From Microbacterium natoriense (lineage in GTDB: Bacteria > Actinomycetota > Actinomycetes > Actinomycetales > Microbacteriaceae): a DNA stretch of 64,000 nucleotides. Within the stretch, counting starts at the first letter, position 1, and the number at the start of each line of letters is the position of its first letter. Below the pieces are notes generated by a model that was not told the origin of the DNA, did not search any database, and was given only the letters and a program-made list of their open reading frames with translations. This document shows positions 52,248 to 63,580 of this stretch, piece after piece. The position numbers and the translations under genes are program-made. The stretch is taken from contig NZ_JAUSXV010000001.1 of NCBI RefSeq assembly GCF_030816295.1, forward strand, positions 2,914,001-2,978,000. The letters run 5' to 3'.

Positions 52248-53663
52248 ATGCCAGCGCCGTGCACAGTCTCCCTCTCCTCCGGCGCGGTCCGGGGAACGGC
52301 CGAGGCGGGCATCCGCCGCTTCCTCGGCATCCCGTACGCGGCCGCGCCGTTCGGCGACAACCGATTCCGCGCGCCTCAACCCGTGCAGTCGTGGAAGGAC
52401 GAACGGGACGCCACGGCATTCGGGGCGACCTCGCCGCAGCTCCCCTACCCCGGCGCGATCGGCGAGCTGCTCGGGTCCGTGCGCATCGAAGGCGACGAGA
52501 TCCTCACCGCGAACGTGTGGGCGCCGACCGATGCGTCGGCTGCTCCGGTGCTGCTGTGGATCCACGGCGGCGCGCTGGAGCGGGGCGCATCCGCCATCCC
52601 GCTGTACGACGGCGAGGCGTTCGCGCGCGCCGGCATCGTCTTCGTGTCGATCAACTACCGCCTGGGCTCCGAAGGCTTCTCGGTCCTCGAAGGCGCACCC
52701 CGCAACCTCGGGCTGCAGGATGCCGCAGCCGCTCTGGAGTGGGTGCATGCGGAGATCGGCGCCTTCGGCGGTGACCCCGGGCAGATCACCGCGATGGGCG
52801 AATCGGCCGGAGGCGCCATCGTGGCGGGCCTGCTCGCACGCCCCTCTTCGCGCGCCCTGATCGCACGCGCGATCATCGAGTCGGGTCCGCTCGAGGCGCA
52901 GAGCGCCGGCCGAGCAGGTCGCGTCACCGCGCAATTGGCCAAGCGTCTCGGGATCGCCGCCGACCGCCGTTCCTTCGCCGGTGTCGCACCGGATCAGCTG
53001 CTGGAAGCGCGTCGCGACCAGGCCGCCGGCTCGTCGCCTCTCGGTGGAGCCCCAGGCTTCCAGTTCGCGATCGATCCGGAGAGCCTGCCCCATTCGCCGC
53101 ACGAGGTGCTGGGCGAGATCGACACGCCTCTGCTGATCGGCAGCAACACCGACGAGTACCGACTGTGGTTCGCTCCCGCAGCGCTCGCCGCCATCCGTCC
53201 AGTGAAGCTGCTGCTGGCATGCCTGGCCCTGCGCATCCCCCGGCGCGCCGTCGCGGCCTATCGGGCGGAGTTCCCCGGCGCGTCCACCGGGGAGATCTTC
53301 GGTCAGCTCGCGACCGACATCATGCTGCGCGCGCCGCTCAGCCGCGTCGCACGCGCGCGCACGGCCCCGACCCACGTGTACGAGTTCGCGTGGCGGAGCC
53401 CGGTGCGCGATCTGCGTGCGGCGCATGCCCTCGAGCTCGGCTTCGTCTTCGACCGGCTCGTCGACGAGGAAGCGCAGCGCCTGGCGGGCCCTGATGCTCC
53501 TCGCGAACTCGCGACGGAGATGCACGCGTCGTGGATCTCGTTCGTGAAGACGGGAGACCCCGGCTGGCCCGTGTACGGCCCCGATCGGCTGACGCGGCTC
53601 TTCGACACCGTCAGCACGACGGTCCCCCAGCGGCGGACGACCGCGATGGACCTGCTCCCCTAG
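52248..53663 (+). CDS. Carboxylesterase type B family protein
   Basis: A 471-aa hydrolase: GIRRFLGIPYAAAP opening, PVLLWIHGGALERG oxyanion strand, nucleophile GESAGG, an acidic residue in GSNTDEYRLWF and a late histidine in DLRAAHALELGFVF. It hydrolyses carboxylic esters of unknown origin. ATG 52248 has AGGA upstream; ATG 52239 is in frame. Its end overlaps the convergent hemW stop by four bases. Confidence 0.92.
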   Translation: MPAPCTVSLSSGAVRGTAEAGIRRFLGIPYAAAPFGDNRFRAPQPVQSWKDERDATAFGATSPQLPYPGAIGELLGSVRIEGDEILTANVWAPTDASAAPVLLWIHGGALERGASAIPLYDGEAFARAGIVFVSINYRLGSEGFSVLEGAPRNLGLQDAAAALEWVHAEIGAFGGDPGQITAMGESAGGAIVAGLLARPSSRALIARAIIESGPLEAQSAGRAGRVTAQLAKRLGIAADRRSFAGVAPDQLLEARRDQAAGSSPLGGAPGFQFAIDPESLPHSPHEVLGEIDTPLLIGSNTDEYRLWFAPAALAAIRPVKLLLACLALRIPRRAVAAYRAEFPGASTGEIFGQLATDIMLRAPLSRVARARTAPTHVYEFAWRSPVRDLRAAHALELGFVFDRLVDEEAQRLAGPDAPRELATEMHASWISFVKTGDPGWPVYGPDRLTRLFDTVSTTVPQRRTTAMDLLP

Positions 53664-54898
53664 TCGGTCAGCTCGCGCACCACGGCGTCTGCGAGAAGTC
53701 GGCCCCGCAGGGTCAGACGCACTCTGCCGTGCACCGCGGCTGCCGGGTCGACCAGGCCGTCGGCGATCAGCCCGGCGACCCGCGAGCGCTTGTCAGCGGG
53801 CAGATCGGCGACCGCGATGCCCTCGGCGAGCCGGCTCAGCAGCAGCACCCGCTCCAGCATCCGAGCCTCGTCATCCGGACGCTCGGTGCCCGCGGCCGGA
53901 GAGTCGAAAGCGGCGAGACGCTGCGCATAGGCCGCCGGGTGCTTGACGTTCCACCAGCGGAGCCCCGCGACGTGACTGTGGGCGCCCGGCCCGAAACCCC
54001 ACCAGTCGCTCCCCCGCCAGTAGGCCAGGTTGTGACGGGAGCGATTGTCGTGCTGGGTCCCCGAGGTCGTCGAAGGACGCGCCCAGTTGCTCACCTCGTA
54101 CCATTCGAAGCCGGCTGCGGCGAGCCGGGAGTCGGCGAGCTCGTACATGTCGGCCTGGAGATCGTCATCGGGCGTCGGCACGTCGCCCCGGCGGATCTGC
54201 CGCGCCAGTTTGGTACCGTCTTCGATGATCAGCGCGTACGCGGAGATGTGGTCGGAGTCGAGCGCGAGCGCCGCGTCCAGCGACCGCTCCCAGTCGCCGA
54301 GCGACTCGCCGGGGGCGCCGTAGATCAGATCCACGCTGACCGCGAGACCGGCGTCCTTCGCTGCAGCGACGGCCGTGTCCACGTTCTCAGGACGATGCGT
54401 GCGGTCGAGCGCGGCGAGGACGTGCGGGACCGCCGACTGCATGCCCACCGACAACCGCGTCACGCCGGCATCCGCCAAGGTGCGGACCACCTCGGGGGTC
54501 ACCGTGTCGGGGTTCGCCTCGACGGTCACCTCGGCCCCGTCGACGAGGCCGAAGGCGGATGCCGCAGCATCCAGCATCCGCGCCAGATCGCCGGCGGGCA
54601 GCAGCGTGGGCGTGCCGCCGCCGAAGAAGACCGTGTCCATCGGTCGCAGGGCGCCGACATCGGCGAGCACACGCTCCGCGATCGCGATCTCGGAGATCAG
54701 AGTGGACGCGTAGTCCTCCTGCTTCGCCCCGCGCAGTTCACCCGATGTGTAGGTGTTGAAGTCGCAGTATCCGCAGCGCACCCGGCAGAAGGGAACGTGC
54801 AGATAGGCCGAGAACGGCACGGCGGGATCGATCGGAAGATCCGACGGCAGTCTGCCGTCTGCGGGAGCCGGATCGCCGAGAGGGAGCGGGCCCGCCAT
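53660..54898 (-). CDS. hemW: Radical SAM heme chaperone HemW (coproporphyrinogen oxidase-like)
   Basis: A 412-aa radical SAM protein with the cluster motif C-x3-C-x2-C in HVPFCRVRCGYCDF, GGGTPTLL, VTVEANPDTV and the C-terminal HemN domain with HNLAYWRGSDWWGFGPGAHS. HemW carries heme to targets and does not make it. ATG 54898 overlaps the DUF1990 stop. It lies between DUF1990 and the carboxylesterase, downstream of lepA, a common order. Confidence 0.93.
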   Translation of the reverse strand: MAGPLPLGDPAPADGRLPSDLPIDPAVPFSAYLHVPFCRVRCGYCDFNTYTSGELRGAKQEDYASTLISEIAIAERVLADVGALRPMDTVFFGGGTPTLLPAGDLARMLDAAASAFGLVDGAEVTVEANPDTVTPEVVRTLADAGVTRLSVGMQSAVPHVLAALDRTHRPENVDTAVAAAKDAGLAVSVDLIYGAPGESLGDWERSLDAALALDSDHISAYALIIEDGTKLARQIRRGDVPTPDDDLQADMYELADSRLAAAGFEWYEVSNWARPSTTSGTQHDNRSRHNLAYWRGSDWWGFGPGAHSHVAGLRWWNVKHPAAYAQRLAAFDSPAAGTERPDDEARMLERVLLLSRLAEGIAVADLPADKRSRVAGLIADGLVDPAAAVHGRVRLTLRGRLLADAVVRELTD

Positions 54899-55551
54899 CA
54901 CACGGGGGTCGCGTACAGCGGCGAGATCGCCCGCAGGTAGCGGGCGAACAGCTCCTTGCGACGCCGCCTCACAAGAGCGGGCAGCAGCCGGTACAGCAGG
55001 GAGTTCGGGGCGTCGAACGCGCGGACGGTGAACCAGACCTCGTCGTTGTCCTCGCGCCAGTCGATGTCGAAGGACTCCTCGCCGCTGACCACCGATCCTC
55101 CGACGGTTCCCAGGACGAAACCGATCCGCCGCTTCTCCTCCGTGACCGAGATCACGCGCAGTTCGGCATCGGCCCGCATGCCGGAGACGTGGCCGTGCAG
55201 CTTCAGGGTCATGCCGGGCCCGACGAACGGAGTGCCCTCGGCATCGAAGCGCTGCTCCACGTCTCGACGACTCGGAGCTATCGGATTGCCCTCGGCGTCG
55301 AAGCTCACCCCCGCATACGCGGGACCGGATGCCGGGCGCACGTCTTCGATGCTGAGCCCCGCCGCGCGCTGCGCCGTCCACGACAGCAGCGACTCACCGG
55401 CCGTCTGGAACCGCTCAGCCCCGCTGCCGATCCGCCAGGACTGCTCTGCAGGGAGGCTGCGCTCGGGCGGATACTGCATCAGATCAGGGGCATGGGTTGC
55501 ACCCACGGCCGCATAGTCCACCGTGTCGTCTCGGAAAGTCCCGCGCCGCAT
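54898..55551 (-). CDS. DUF1990 family protein
   Basis: A 217-aa protein starting MRRGTFRDDTVDYAAVGATH, the DUF1990 opening with YAAVGAT followed by WRIGSGAERFQTA. The end has VWFTVRAFDAPNSLLYRLLP and a basic tail. Function is unknown, and the fold may be a lipid-binding START-like one. ATG 55551 follows GGTGGAG, which decides the start over a longer reading from 55593. Confidence 0.88.
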   Translation of the reverse strand: MRRGTFRDDTVDYAAVGATHAPDLMQYPPERSLPAEQSWRIGSGAERFQTAGESLLSWTAQRAAGLSIEDVRPASGPAYAGVSFDAEGNPIAPSRRDVEQRFDAEGTPFVGPGMTLKLHGHVSGMRADAELRVISVTEEKRRIGFVLGTVGGSVVSGEESFDIDWREDNDEVWFTVRAFDAPNSLLYRLLPALVRRRRKELFARYLRAISPLYATPV

Positions 55552-55634
55552 GATCTCCACCCTACTTCGGCTTTCCTGAGCGATCACCCCCACGCGCCGC
55601 CCTTCGATGAGCTCGGGGACCCGGAGTGGCTCGC

Positions 55635-57488
<1,854 letters not shown>

Positions 57489-57729
57489 GTCCCCTCGATT
57501 GTACGGTCAGGGGAGGCTAATGCTCGATCAGCCCGATCCGGTGATAGTCTCGCGAAGTTGCCCGGGTGAAGTGCATGACACCGAATCCCGCGGGCGATAG
57601 GACTCCGTCACAGACAGCGTGCTGGCGTCATGTCGCGCAGAACGGCCGTTGGTGATTGAATGACTACCCGGCTCAGCGTTGCGTCGGCAGATCCTGGCGA
57701 GCGTCTGTAAAAGAGAAAGAATCACACCC

Positions 57730-58713
57730 TTGATCAAGTATCTCGCGCGCCGAGCTCTCGGCTGGCTGCTCATGATCGTGGTCGCGACGAATCTCACGTA
57801 TTTCCTTGCGTGGAATTTTCTCGATCCGCGCAGCAATTACGTGGGCCGGCGCCCACCGTTGACCGAAGAGCAGATCGTCAACACCCTCAAGCCGCGCAAC
57901 CTCAGCGACACCGTCCCGCTCATCGAGCGGTGGTGGACCTGGCTCACGAACATCGTTCTGCACTGGGATTGGGGCGTCAGCCCGACCGGCGGCTCCGTGA
58001 ACGAGCAGATCGCCTACCGCATGTGGGTCAGCGCTGAGCTGGTCCTCGGGGCGACGATCCTCACGACGATCCTCGGCATCGCACTCGGCGTGTACACCGC
58101 GTCGCGGCAGTACAAGCTCGCCGACCGCATCGGCCAGGCGACCAGCATCATCACGATGAACATCCCGATCGTGGTCGCCGCGTTCGGCATCGTGCTGCTC
58201 GCCATCGGGCTCAACAACGCGACCGGCGTGCGGATCTTCTTCGTCACCGGCAACGCCAGCCGAGACGTCGAGGGGTTCTTCCCCGTACTGATAGACGTGC
58301 TGCAGCATCTCACTCTGCCCACGCTCGCACTGGTGCTCATCGGCTATGCCGGCATCCACTTCCTGCAGCGGTCGCTGCTGCTCGACAACATCAGCGCCGA
58401 CTACGTCCGCACCGCTCGCGCAAAGGGCCTCACCAAGCAGGAGGCGATCCGCAAGCATGCTCTGCGCACCTCGCTGATCCCGGTCGCCACCCAGGTCGCC
58501 TTCACGATCCCCGCCGTCTTCACCGGCGCCGTCCTCACGGAGACGATCTTCGCGTGGAACGGCATGGGCAAGTACTTCATCGAGACCATCACGAAGAACG
58601 ACATCCACGGCACGGTCGCGATCGCGGCCTTCGGCGCCGTCCTGACGGCGATCGGTGCGGTCCTCGCCGACATCGCCGTCGTCGTGCTCGACCCGCGCGT
58701 GAGAGTGAGCTGA
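57730..58713 (+). CDS. Oligopeptide ABC transporter permease 1 (DppB/OppB type)
   Basis: A 327-aa permease with six membrane helices. The ABC-transporter EAA loop region is ADYVRTARAKGLTKQEAIRK, and the late VLTETIFAWNGMGKYFIETI block is usual for the DppB/OppB branch. TTG 57730 is chosen since the reading before it has no similarity; an ATG lies 51 bases upstream. It is the first gene of the four-gene importer. Confidence 0.92.
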   Translation: MIKYLARRALGWLLMIVVATNLTYFLAWNFLDPRSNYVGRRPPLTEEQIVNTLKPRNLSDTVPLIERWWTWLTNIVLHWDWGVSPTGGSVNEQIAYRMWVSAELVLGATILTTILGIALGVYTASRQYKLADRIGQATSIITMNIPIVVAAFGIVLLAIGLNNATGVRIFFVTGNASRDVEGFFPVLIDVLQHLTLPTLALVLIGYAGIHFLQRSLLLDNISADYVRTARAKGLTKQEAIRKHALRTSLIPVATQVAFTIPAVFTGAVLTETIFAWNGMGKYFIETITKNDIHGTVAIAAFGAVLTAIGAVLADIAVVVLDPRVRVS

Positions 58714-58714
58714 C

Positions 58715-59648
58715 ATGACCACCGACATGATCGACCCCACTGTCCACCCGTCGGATGCGCCGGCCATCACACCGAAGGTCGCCACCAAGCGCCTGTCGAA
58801 GTGGACCCTCTACTCCCGCCGGTTCGCCCGCAACAAGGGCGCCATGGCGGGCATGGCCATCTTCGTCCTCCTGGTGCTGTTCGCCATCATCGGTCCGCTG
58901 ATCGCCCGCTACGACCACACCGCGCTCGACTTCCTGAACCTCAACACGGGCGCGTCGACCGAGCACTGGTTCGGCACCAACAGCGCGGGCAACGACCTGT
59001 TCGCGCAAGTGGCGGTCGGTCTGCAGCGCTCGCTGATGATCGCCGTCACGGTATCGGTCGGAACCACCGTCGTGTCGGCGCTGGTCGGCACAGCCGCGCG
59101 CCTACTTCGGCGGCTGGACCGAACGGATCGCTCTGCTGGTCATCCACTTCATGATGGTGATCCCGAGCTTCCTCATCCTCGCGATGATCTCGAACAAGGC
59201 CGGCGGCGACTGGCGGGTCATCTCGCTGATCATGATCTTCGTGATCGGCTGGTACTTCCCCGCTCGAGTGATCTGGACCATGGCGCTCTCGTTGCGCGAG
59301 CGCGAGTACGTCAGCGCCGCTCGCTACATGGGCGTCAGCGGCATGAGGATCGTCCTGCGCCATCTGCTGCCCAACATCGGCTCGCTCCTGGTGATCAACT
59401 TCACCCTCGGCGTCGTCAACGCCGTCGTCACCGAGACGGGACTGTCGTTCCTCGGCTTCGGGGTGAAGATCCCCGACGTGTCGCTCGGCGCCCTGATCGG
59501 ATCCGGTTCGAGTTCGCTCGTCACCGCTCCGTGGCTGTTCTACTTCCCGGCAGCCGCCCTCGTCCTGCTCACTGTGTCGATGGCTCTCATCGCCGACGGT
59601 CTGCGCGACGCCCTCGATCCCACGTCTGCAGCGGGAGGCCGCGCATGA
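58715..59648 (+). pseudogene. Oligopeptide ABC transporter permease 2 (DppC/OppC type), one-base frameshift as given
   Basis: From ATG 58715 the frame reads KWTLYSRRFARNKGAMAG and FGTNSAGNDLFAQVAVGLQR up to LVGTAA. One base too many in the GCGCGC at about 59095-59101 forces a shift to the frame with YFGGWTERIALLVIHF and the EAA loop REREYVSAARYMGVSGMRIV, ending in TGA 59648. Removing that base gives a normal 310-aa DppC. As written, the first frame runs without a stop into the ATPase gene, producing a false 953-codon reading. Transporter context is otherwise complete. Confidence 0.88.
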
Positions 59649-61576
59649 GCACCGTACTCTCCGTCCGTGACCTGAAGGTCAGCTTCGCCTCAGAGGCGGG
59701 CCGCGTCGACGCCGTCCGGGGCGTCTCGTTCGATCTCGAGGCCGGCAAGACCCTCGGCATCGTCGGCGAGTCCGGCTCGGGCAAGTCCGTCACCTCGCTC
59801 GCCATCATGGGCCTGCTCGACGAGAACGCCCGTGTCACCGGCTCGATCGTCTACGACGGCCAGGAGCTGCTCGGCAAGAGCGACAAGCAGATGTCGGTGA
59901 TCCGCGGCAACGGCATGTCGATGGTCTTCCAGGACCCGCTGACGTCGCTGACTCCCGTCTTCACGATCGGGGAACAGCTGATCGAGGCGCTCACCGTGCA
60001 CCGCAGCCTCTCCAAGAAGGAGGCGTGGGACCGCTCGGTGGAGCTGCTCAAGCTCGTCGGCATCACCGAGCCGGAGCGGCGCATGAAGTCGTTCCCGCAC
60101 GAGTTCTCGGGCGGCATGCGTCAGCGCGTCGTTATCGCGATCGCGATGGCGAACAACCCGAAGCTCATCATCTGCGACGAGCCGACGACCGCTCTCGACG
60201 TCACGATCCAGGCGCAGATCCTCGACCTGATCGAGAAGGCCCAGGACGAGACAGGGGCAGCGGTCATCATGATCACCCACGACATGGGAGTGGTCGCCCG
60301 CACGGCGGACGACGTCATGGTCATGTACGCGGGCAAGCCCGTCGAACACGCGCCCGCGCGCGAGCTGTTCCACCGCACTCGGATGCCGTACTCGATCGGC
60401 CTCCTCGGCGCGATCCCCCGGATCGACAAGGCCGAGAAGGAGCCGCTCACTCCGATCAAGGGCAACCCGCCGCTGCTGATCAACCTTCCGGACGCGTGCC
60501 CGTTCGCCGACCGCTGCCCGATCGTGAAGGACGCGTGCCGTACGCACGAGCCCGAGCTGCTGCCGGTCTCGACCGGCACTGGCGAGCCCCACCTGGCCGC
60601 GTGCATCCGTGCGGATGAGATCGATGACGACGGTCGCCTCGGCGGTCTTCCGATCTACCCGATCCGAGAGGTCCCCGAGAGCGAACTGACCCGGATGCCG
60701 CGTGAGGAGCGACCGATCACGCTCGAGGTGAAGAACCTCACGAAGACCTTCCCGCTGCTCAAGGGCGCGTTCCTCAAGCGCAAGGTCGGCGAAGTGCAGG
60801 CGATCAAGGGCATCAGCTTCGACGTCCGCGAGGGCGAGACGATGGCGATCGTGGGCGAGTCCGGTTCGGGCAAGACGACGACCCTGCTGCAGATCATGGA
60901 CATGGTCAAGCAGAAGGACGGCGACATCATCATCGCCGGAACCAGCGTCAACGAACTGCACAACCGCAGGATCGAGCGCGAGCTGCGCCGCGACATCCAG
61001 ATCGTGTTCCAGGATCCGATGGGTGCTCTCGACCCCCGAATGACGGTGGCCGACATCATCGCAGAGCCCATGTCGGCGATCGGCATGCCGAAGGCGGAGA
61101 TCCACGCACGCGTGGATGAGCTGATGGACCTCGTCGGCCTCAACCCGGCGCACAGCGACCGCTTCCCGCAGGCGTTCTCGGGAGGTCAGCGTCAGCGCAT
61201 CGGCATCGCCCGCGCCCTGTCGACGAACCCGAAGATCGTCGTGCTCGACGAGCCGGTGTCGGCGCTCGACGTGTCGATCCAGGCCGGCGTGATCAACCTG
61301 CTCGACGAGCTGAAGGTGAAACTGGGATTGTCCTACCTGTTCGTCGCCCACGATCTGTCGGTCGTCCGGCACATCGCCGACCGCGTCGCCGTGATGTATC
61401 TCGGCGACTTCGTCGAGCACGGCGACGTCGACGAGGTGTTCGACAATCCGCAGCATCCGTACACCAAGGCCCTGCTCTCGGCCATCCCTGTTCCGGATCC
61501 GGACGTCGAGCGCTCGCGTGAGCGGGTCGTGTTCGACCCGGAGACGCAGACGACGCGTCCTGTCACGGCGGCCTGA
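59645..61576 (+). CDS. Fused oligopeptide ABC transporter ATPase (DppD-DppF in one chain)
   Basis: A 643-aa protein with two ATPase domains. The first has GESGSGKSVT, FSGGMRQRVV and LIICDEPTTALD, and is followed by the OppD-type cysteine cluster in DACPFADRCPIVKDAC. The second has GESGSGKTTT, FSGGQRQRIG and IVVLDEPVSALD. In most systems these are separate proteins. ATG 59645 overlaps the permease stop (ATGA). It energises uptake of peptides bound by the lipoprotein at 61773. Confidence 0.94.
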   Translation: MSTVLSVRDLKVSFASEAGRVDAVRGVSFDLEAGKTLGIVGESGSGKSVTSLAIMGLLDENARVTGSIVYDGQELLGKSDKQMSVIRGNGMSMVFQDPLTSLTPVFTIGEQLIEALTVHRSLSKKEAWDRSVELLKLVGITEPERRMKSFPHEFSGGMRQRVVIAIAMANNPKLIICDEPTTALDVTIQAQILDLIEKAQDETGAAVIMITHDMGVVARTADDVMVMYAGKPVEHAPARELFHRTRMPYSIGLLGAIPRIDKAEKEPLTPIKGNPPLLINLPDACPFADRCPIVKDACRTHEPELLPVSTGTGEPHLAACIRADEIDDDGRLGGLPIYPIREVPESELTRMPREERPITLEVKNLTKTFPLLKGAFLKRKVGEVQAIKGISFDVREGETMAIVGESGSGKTTTLLQIMDMVKQKDGDIIIAGTSVNELHNRRIERELRRDIQIVFQDPMGALDPRMTVADIIAEPMSAIGMPKAEIHARVDELMDLVGLNPAHSDRFPQAFSGGQRQRIGIARALSTNPKIVVLDEPVSALDVSIQAGVINLLDELKVKLGLSYLFVAHDLSVVRHIADRVAVMYLGDFVEHGDVDEVFDNPQHPYTKALLSAIPVPDPDVERSRERVVFDPETQTTRPVTAA

Positions 61577-61772
61577 TCGATGCCGTGATGATCGCCTCGG
61601 GCATTTGCGAGAGGTGGTCATCACGGCCTCCCGCTGTTCCGGATGACGAGCGGATGACGCTCTGGTCACCGTCCGATAACAGTTAGGCGGTATTCACTGC
61701 GCGACGCTGTGGCACCCGGACATCGAGAACTAGTCTTCCCTTTATGAAACGCCGAAAGGCGAAAGGAGCACC

Positions 61773-63494
61773 ATGAAGCACAAGAAGCTGTTGGGGGCGA
61801 TCGCGATCAGCGGCGTCCTCGCACTCGCCCTCGCGGGTTGCGCGAGCGGTTCCGGAAACACCGGTGGCGGGGATGGCAACGGCGGCGGCGAGACCGTCGA
61901 GACCAAGTCCGCCGACTACAACCCGCAGCCTCGTGAGAACCTCAAGGAGGGCGGCGAGGTCAACTTCGAGATCAATGAGGTTCCGGAGCAGCTGAACGCG
62001 TTCAACAGCGACGCCAGCGCCGACACCGCGCGTCTGTGGTACTACTACATGCCGCAGATCCTTCTGGTGAAGCCGGAGGGCGAGGTCTACAAGAACGACG
62101 CCTACCTCGACGCATACGAGATCGGCGAGAAGGACGGCAACACGACCGTCACCTTCACGTTCACCGACAAGGCGCACTTCAACGACGGCACCGACATGGA
62201 CTGGACCGCCATCGACGCGACCTGGAAGGCGAACCGCTCGCTCGACGAGGGTTACAACCCCAACGCGACCGACGGCTACAAGCAGATCAAGTCCGTCGAG
62301 CAGGGTGACACCGCCAAGACCGCGATCGTGACCTTCGACGGCACGTTCGCCTGGCCGTCCATGGCCTTCCTCACGGGTGGCGTCCTGAACCCGAAGCACG
62401 CTGACGCGGAGACGTTCAACAACGCGTACATCGGCAACCTCAACGCGGAGTGGGGCGCTGGCCCGTACACCGTCGACGAGTTCGACGCCAACGCAGGCTT
62501 CGTCTCCTTCAAGCCGAACCCCGAGTGGTGGGGCAACGCTCCGATGCTCGACAAGGTGACCTTCACCGCGCTCGAGGACGACGCTGCGATCAACGCGTTC
62601 AAGAACGGTGAGATCGACCAGGTCGAGGCGGGCAGCGAAGAGCGCCTGAAGCAGGTCGAGGATGTCGACGGCGCCGTCGTGCGTCGTGCCCAGCAGACCG
62701 CCAAGACGGTTCTGATGGTCGACGGCGACAAGCCGCAGTTCGAGGACGTCAACGTCCGCAAGGCCTTCTTCATGGGCATCAACATCGATCAGCAGAAGCA
62801 GATCGCGTGGAAGGGCCTCGGCTACGAGGAGAAGGCCGCCGGTTCGCTGAACATGTACTCGTTCCAGGATGGCTGGAGCGACGCATTCGGTGAGGCCGGC
62901 CTGAAGAACGATGTCGACGCCGCCAAGAAGCTCCTCGACGAGGCAGGCTGGAAGGAAGGCGAAGACGGCATCCGCGAGAAGGACGGCGTGAAGTTCTCGG
63001 TCGTCTACCCGATCTTCAGCAACAGCCCCGTCCAGGAGGCTCTCGCGAAGTCGCTGCAGGCCCAGGAGAAGGAGCTCGGCATCGACCTCCAGATCGAGGT
63101 CCGTGCATCGGCCGACTTCTCCGACGACTTCACGTCGAAGAACTGGGACATCTTCGGACTCCGCTTCACCGACTCCGACCCGTTCGGACCGGCGTGGATG
63201 TGCCAGATCTACTGCTCCGACAGCGGCCTGAACCTCTCGGGCACCGGCACGGCCGACATCGACAAGATGATCGCCGACGACGTCGAGTCGCAGAAGGACG
63301 CTGAGAGCTGGACCGCGGCTGCCATGAAGCTCGAGCCGAAGATCATCGAGCAGACGTGGGGCGTCATCCCGCTCTACAACGGCCCGTCGGTCTACGTCGC
63401 CCAGAAGGGTCTCGCGAACCTCACGCCGGAGCCCTACGTGGGTCTGGACCTCTTCGGCGTCACGCCGGTCGAGGACCTCGGCTGGGAGAAGTAA
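61773..63494 (+). CDS. Oligopeptide-binding lipoprotein (SBP family 5)
   Basis: A 573-aa protein with a lipoprotein signal (LLGAIAISGVLALALAGCAS, lipobox LAGC). A Gly/Ser/Asn linker and the SBP_bac_5 domain follow, with VTFTFTDKAHFNDGTDMDW and DVNVRKAFFMGINIDQQ. AAAGGAG precedes the ATG. It is the receptor of the importer encoded just upstream. A strong hairpin terminator follows the stop. The 196-bp gap before it probably holds its own promoter, allowing higher expression than the membrane parts. Confidence 0.93.
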   Translation: MKHKKLLGAIAISGVLALALAGCASGSGNTGGGDGNGGGETVETKSADYNPQPRENLKEGGEVNFEINEVPEQLNAFNSDASADTARLWYYYMPQILLVKPEGEVYKNDAYLDAYEIGEKDGNTTVTFTFTDKAHFNDGTDMDWTAIDATWKANRSLDEGYNPNATDGYKQIKSVEQGDTAKTAIVTFDGTFAWPSMAFLTGGVLNPKHADAETFNNAYIGNLNAEWGAGPYTVDEFDANAGFVSFKPNPEWWGNAPMLDKVTFTALEDDAAINAFKNGEIDQVEAGSEERLKQVEDVDGAVVRRAQQTAKTVLMVDGDKPQFEDVNVRKAFFMGINIDQQKQIAWKGLGYEEKAAGSLNMYSFQDGWSDAFGEAGLKNDVDAAKKLLDEAGWKEGEDGIREKDGVKFSVVYPIFSNSPVQEALAKSLQAQEKELGIDLQIEVRASADFSDDFTSKNWDIFGLRFTDSDPFGPAWMCQIYCSDSGLNLSGTGTADIDKMIADDVESQKDAESWTAAAMKLEPKIIEQTWGVIPLYNGPSVYVAQKGLANLTPEPYVGLDLFGVTPVEDLGWEK

Positions 63495-63512
63495 CTCTTC
63501 CGAATCGAACAG

Positions 63513-63552
63513 GAGGCGGGGTCGGTGGTTCATCCACCGGCCCCGCCTCTTT
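63513..63552 (+). terminator. Intrinsic terminator after the peptide-binding lipoprotein gene
   Basis: A 16-bp stem (63513-63528 with 63534-63549, one G-T pair) closes a five-base loop TTCAT and is followed by TTT. The stem begins GAGGCGGGG. It lies 19 bases after the stop and closes the importer operon. Confidence 0.92.
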
Positions 63553-63580
63553 CGTGCCCGCTGCGTTCTAGGCTGAGTCC

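Noticed and set aside
58715-61576. Single 953-codon permease-ATPase fusion protein
   Set aside because: The middle part (about 59100-59644) reads as Arg/His-rich nonsense, while another frame gives a normal permease with an EAA loop; a one-base shift explains it.
59690-61669. 659-codon minus-strand frame opposite the fused ATPase gene
   Set aside because: Shadow frame; Walker and signature motifs are all on the plus strand.
61683-63533. 616-codon minus-strand frame opposite the peptide-binding lipoprotein gene
   Set aside because: Shadow frame; the plus strand has a signal peptide, lipobox, ribosome-binding site and terminator.
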